DNA of 38,156 nucleotides, from the NCBI GenBank assembly GCA_024401695.1, contig JAKSKN010000019.1:1-38156 (forward strand), given 5' to 3'. Both the position numbers and the translations under genes were made by a program. This stretch comes from Bacteroidales bacterium (GTDB taxonomy: Bacteria; Bacteroidota; Bacteroidia; Bacteroidales; UBA932). The notes beneath the pieces were generated by a model, which worked only from the letters and a program-made list of their open reading frames with translations, did not search any database and was not told where the DNA came from. Shown one piece after another: positions 38,055 to 38,156 of the stretch (position 1 is its first letter; the number at the start of each line of letters is the position of its first letter).

Positions 38055-38156
38055 TGAAAGGAGGAATCCCTATGACATCCGCAAGAACCAGAATCTCACC
38101 CTCCCGAAAGCTGTGGAGCTTTGTAGAAATGCTCGCGCACCGCAGACAGATGACCG
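38055..38156. repeat. Copy 2 of the duplication at 1313-1414
   Basis: 100 of 102 bases identical to 1313-1414. It marks where the two elements become alike again after unlike immunity regions, and it runs past the window end. Confidence 0.95.
38072..38156 (+). CDS. Small HTH-like early protein of element B (cut by window end)
   Basis: Starts ATG 38072 behind AAAGGAGG and is open to the window edge (28 codons). The visible protein is identical to the first 28 residues of the gene at 1330, with only two silent base changes, so it is the same early gene in a second element. Confidence 0.75.
   Translation, partial: MTSARTRISPSRKLWSFVEMLAHRRQMT

Overview
The window is temperate bacteriophage DNA from a low- to mid-GC Firmicute, most likely a gut clostridium of the Ruminococcus/Oscillospiraceae type. 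That host guess is an inference from strong AGGAGG ribosome sites, consensus sigma-A promoters, A118-like siphovirus structural families and PcfK/PcfJ accessory genes. No host gene is visible. Genes are tightly packed, mostly on the + strand, with many ATGA-type overlaps.

Layout. Element A runs from position 1 to about 34.8 kb. It starts with a leftward repressor cut by the window edge (1-328), a divergent promoter/operator region (329-512) and a set of small HTH proteins. Next is an early replication block (about 1.6-12.4 kb): DUF3846, PcfK and an interrupted PcfJ, Gp157, a P-loop ATPase, an SF2 helicase, a VRR-NUC nuclease, a DUF669 protein and a D5/P4-type primase-helicase, followed by an inverted array of six AGAGGGTT repeats that is a candidate origin. 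Small late-early genes (a MazG-like protein, Cys-rich proteins, an ArpU/DUF1492-like regulator) lead into packaging and head genes (14.2-20.9 kb), connectors and tail genes (20.9-33.6 kb), then holin and endolysin (33.6-34.6 kb).

Element B begins at about 34.8 kb in the classical leftmost order of a second prophage: att region with a tRNA-Gly 3' end, leftward tyrosine integrase, small cargo genes, leftward repressor, divergent operators, Cro-like gene and early genes. At 38055 the sequence becomes almost identical (100 of 102 bases) to position 1313 of element A. The simplest reading is two related but heteroimmune prophages in tandem, with an attP-like junction between them. An assembly join of phage variants is the alternative.

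Most interesting part. The minor capsid (Phage_min_cap2-type) protein appears split in two. Its front half (17164-18327) and back half (23898-24860) lie 6 kb apart, and each is fused to a different AT-rich C-terminal domain resembling a phage-carried polymorphic toxin. At both fusion points the coding sequence contains the same in-frame linker, which is also a near-consensus promoter (TTGAC then 16 bases then TATAAT). Each cassette continues with small genes that look like immunity proteins and closes with a closely similar terminator. This suggests cassettes that stay transcribed in the lysogen while the late operon is silent. A second unusual gene is a tail-fibre-like protein carrying an apparently intact endonuclease/exonuclease/phosphatase domain (31520-32845).
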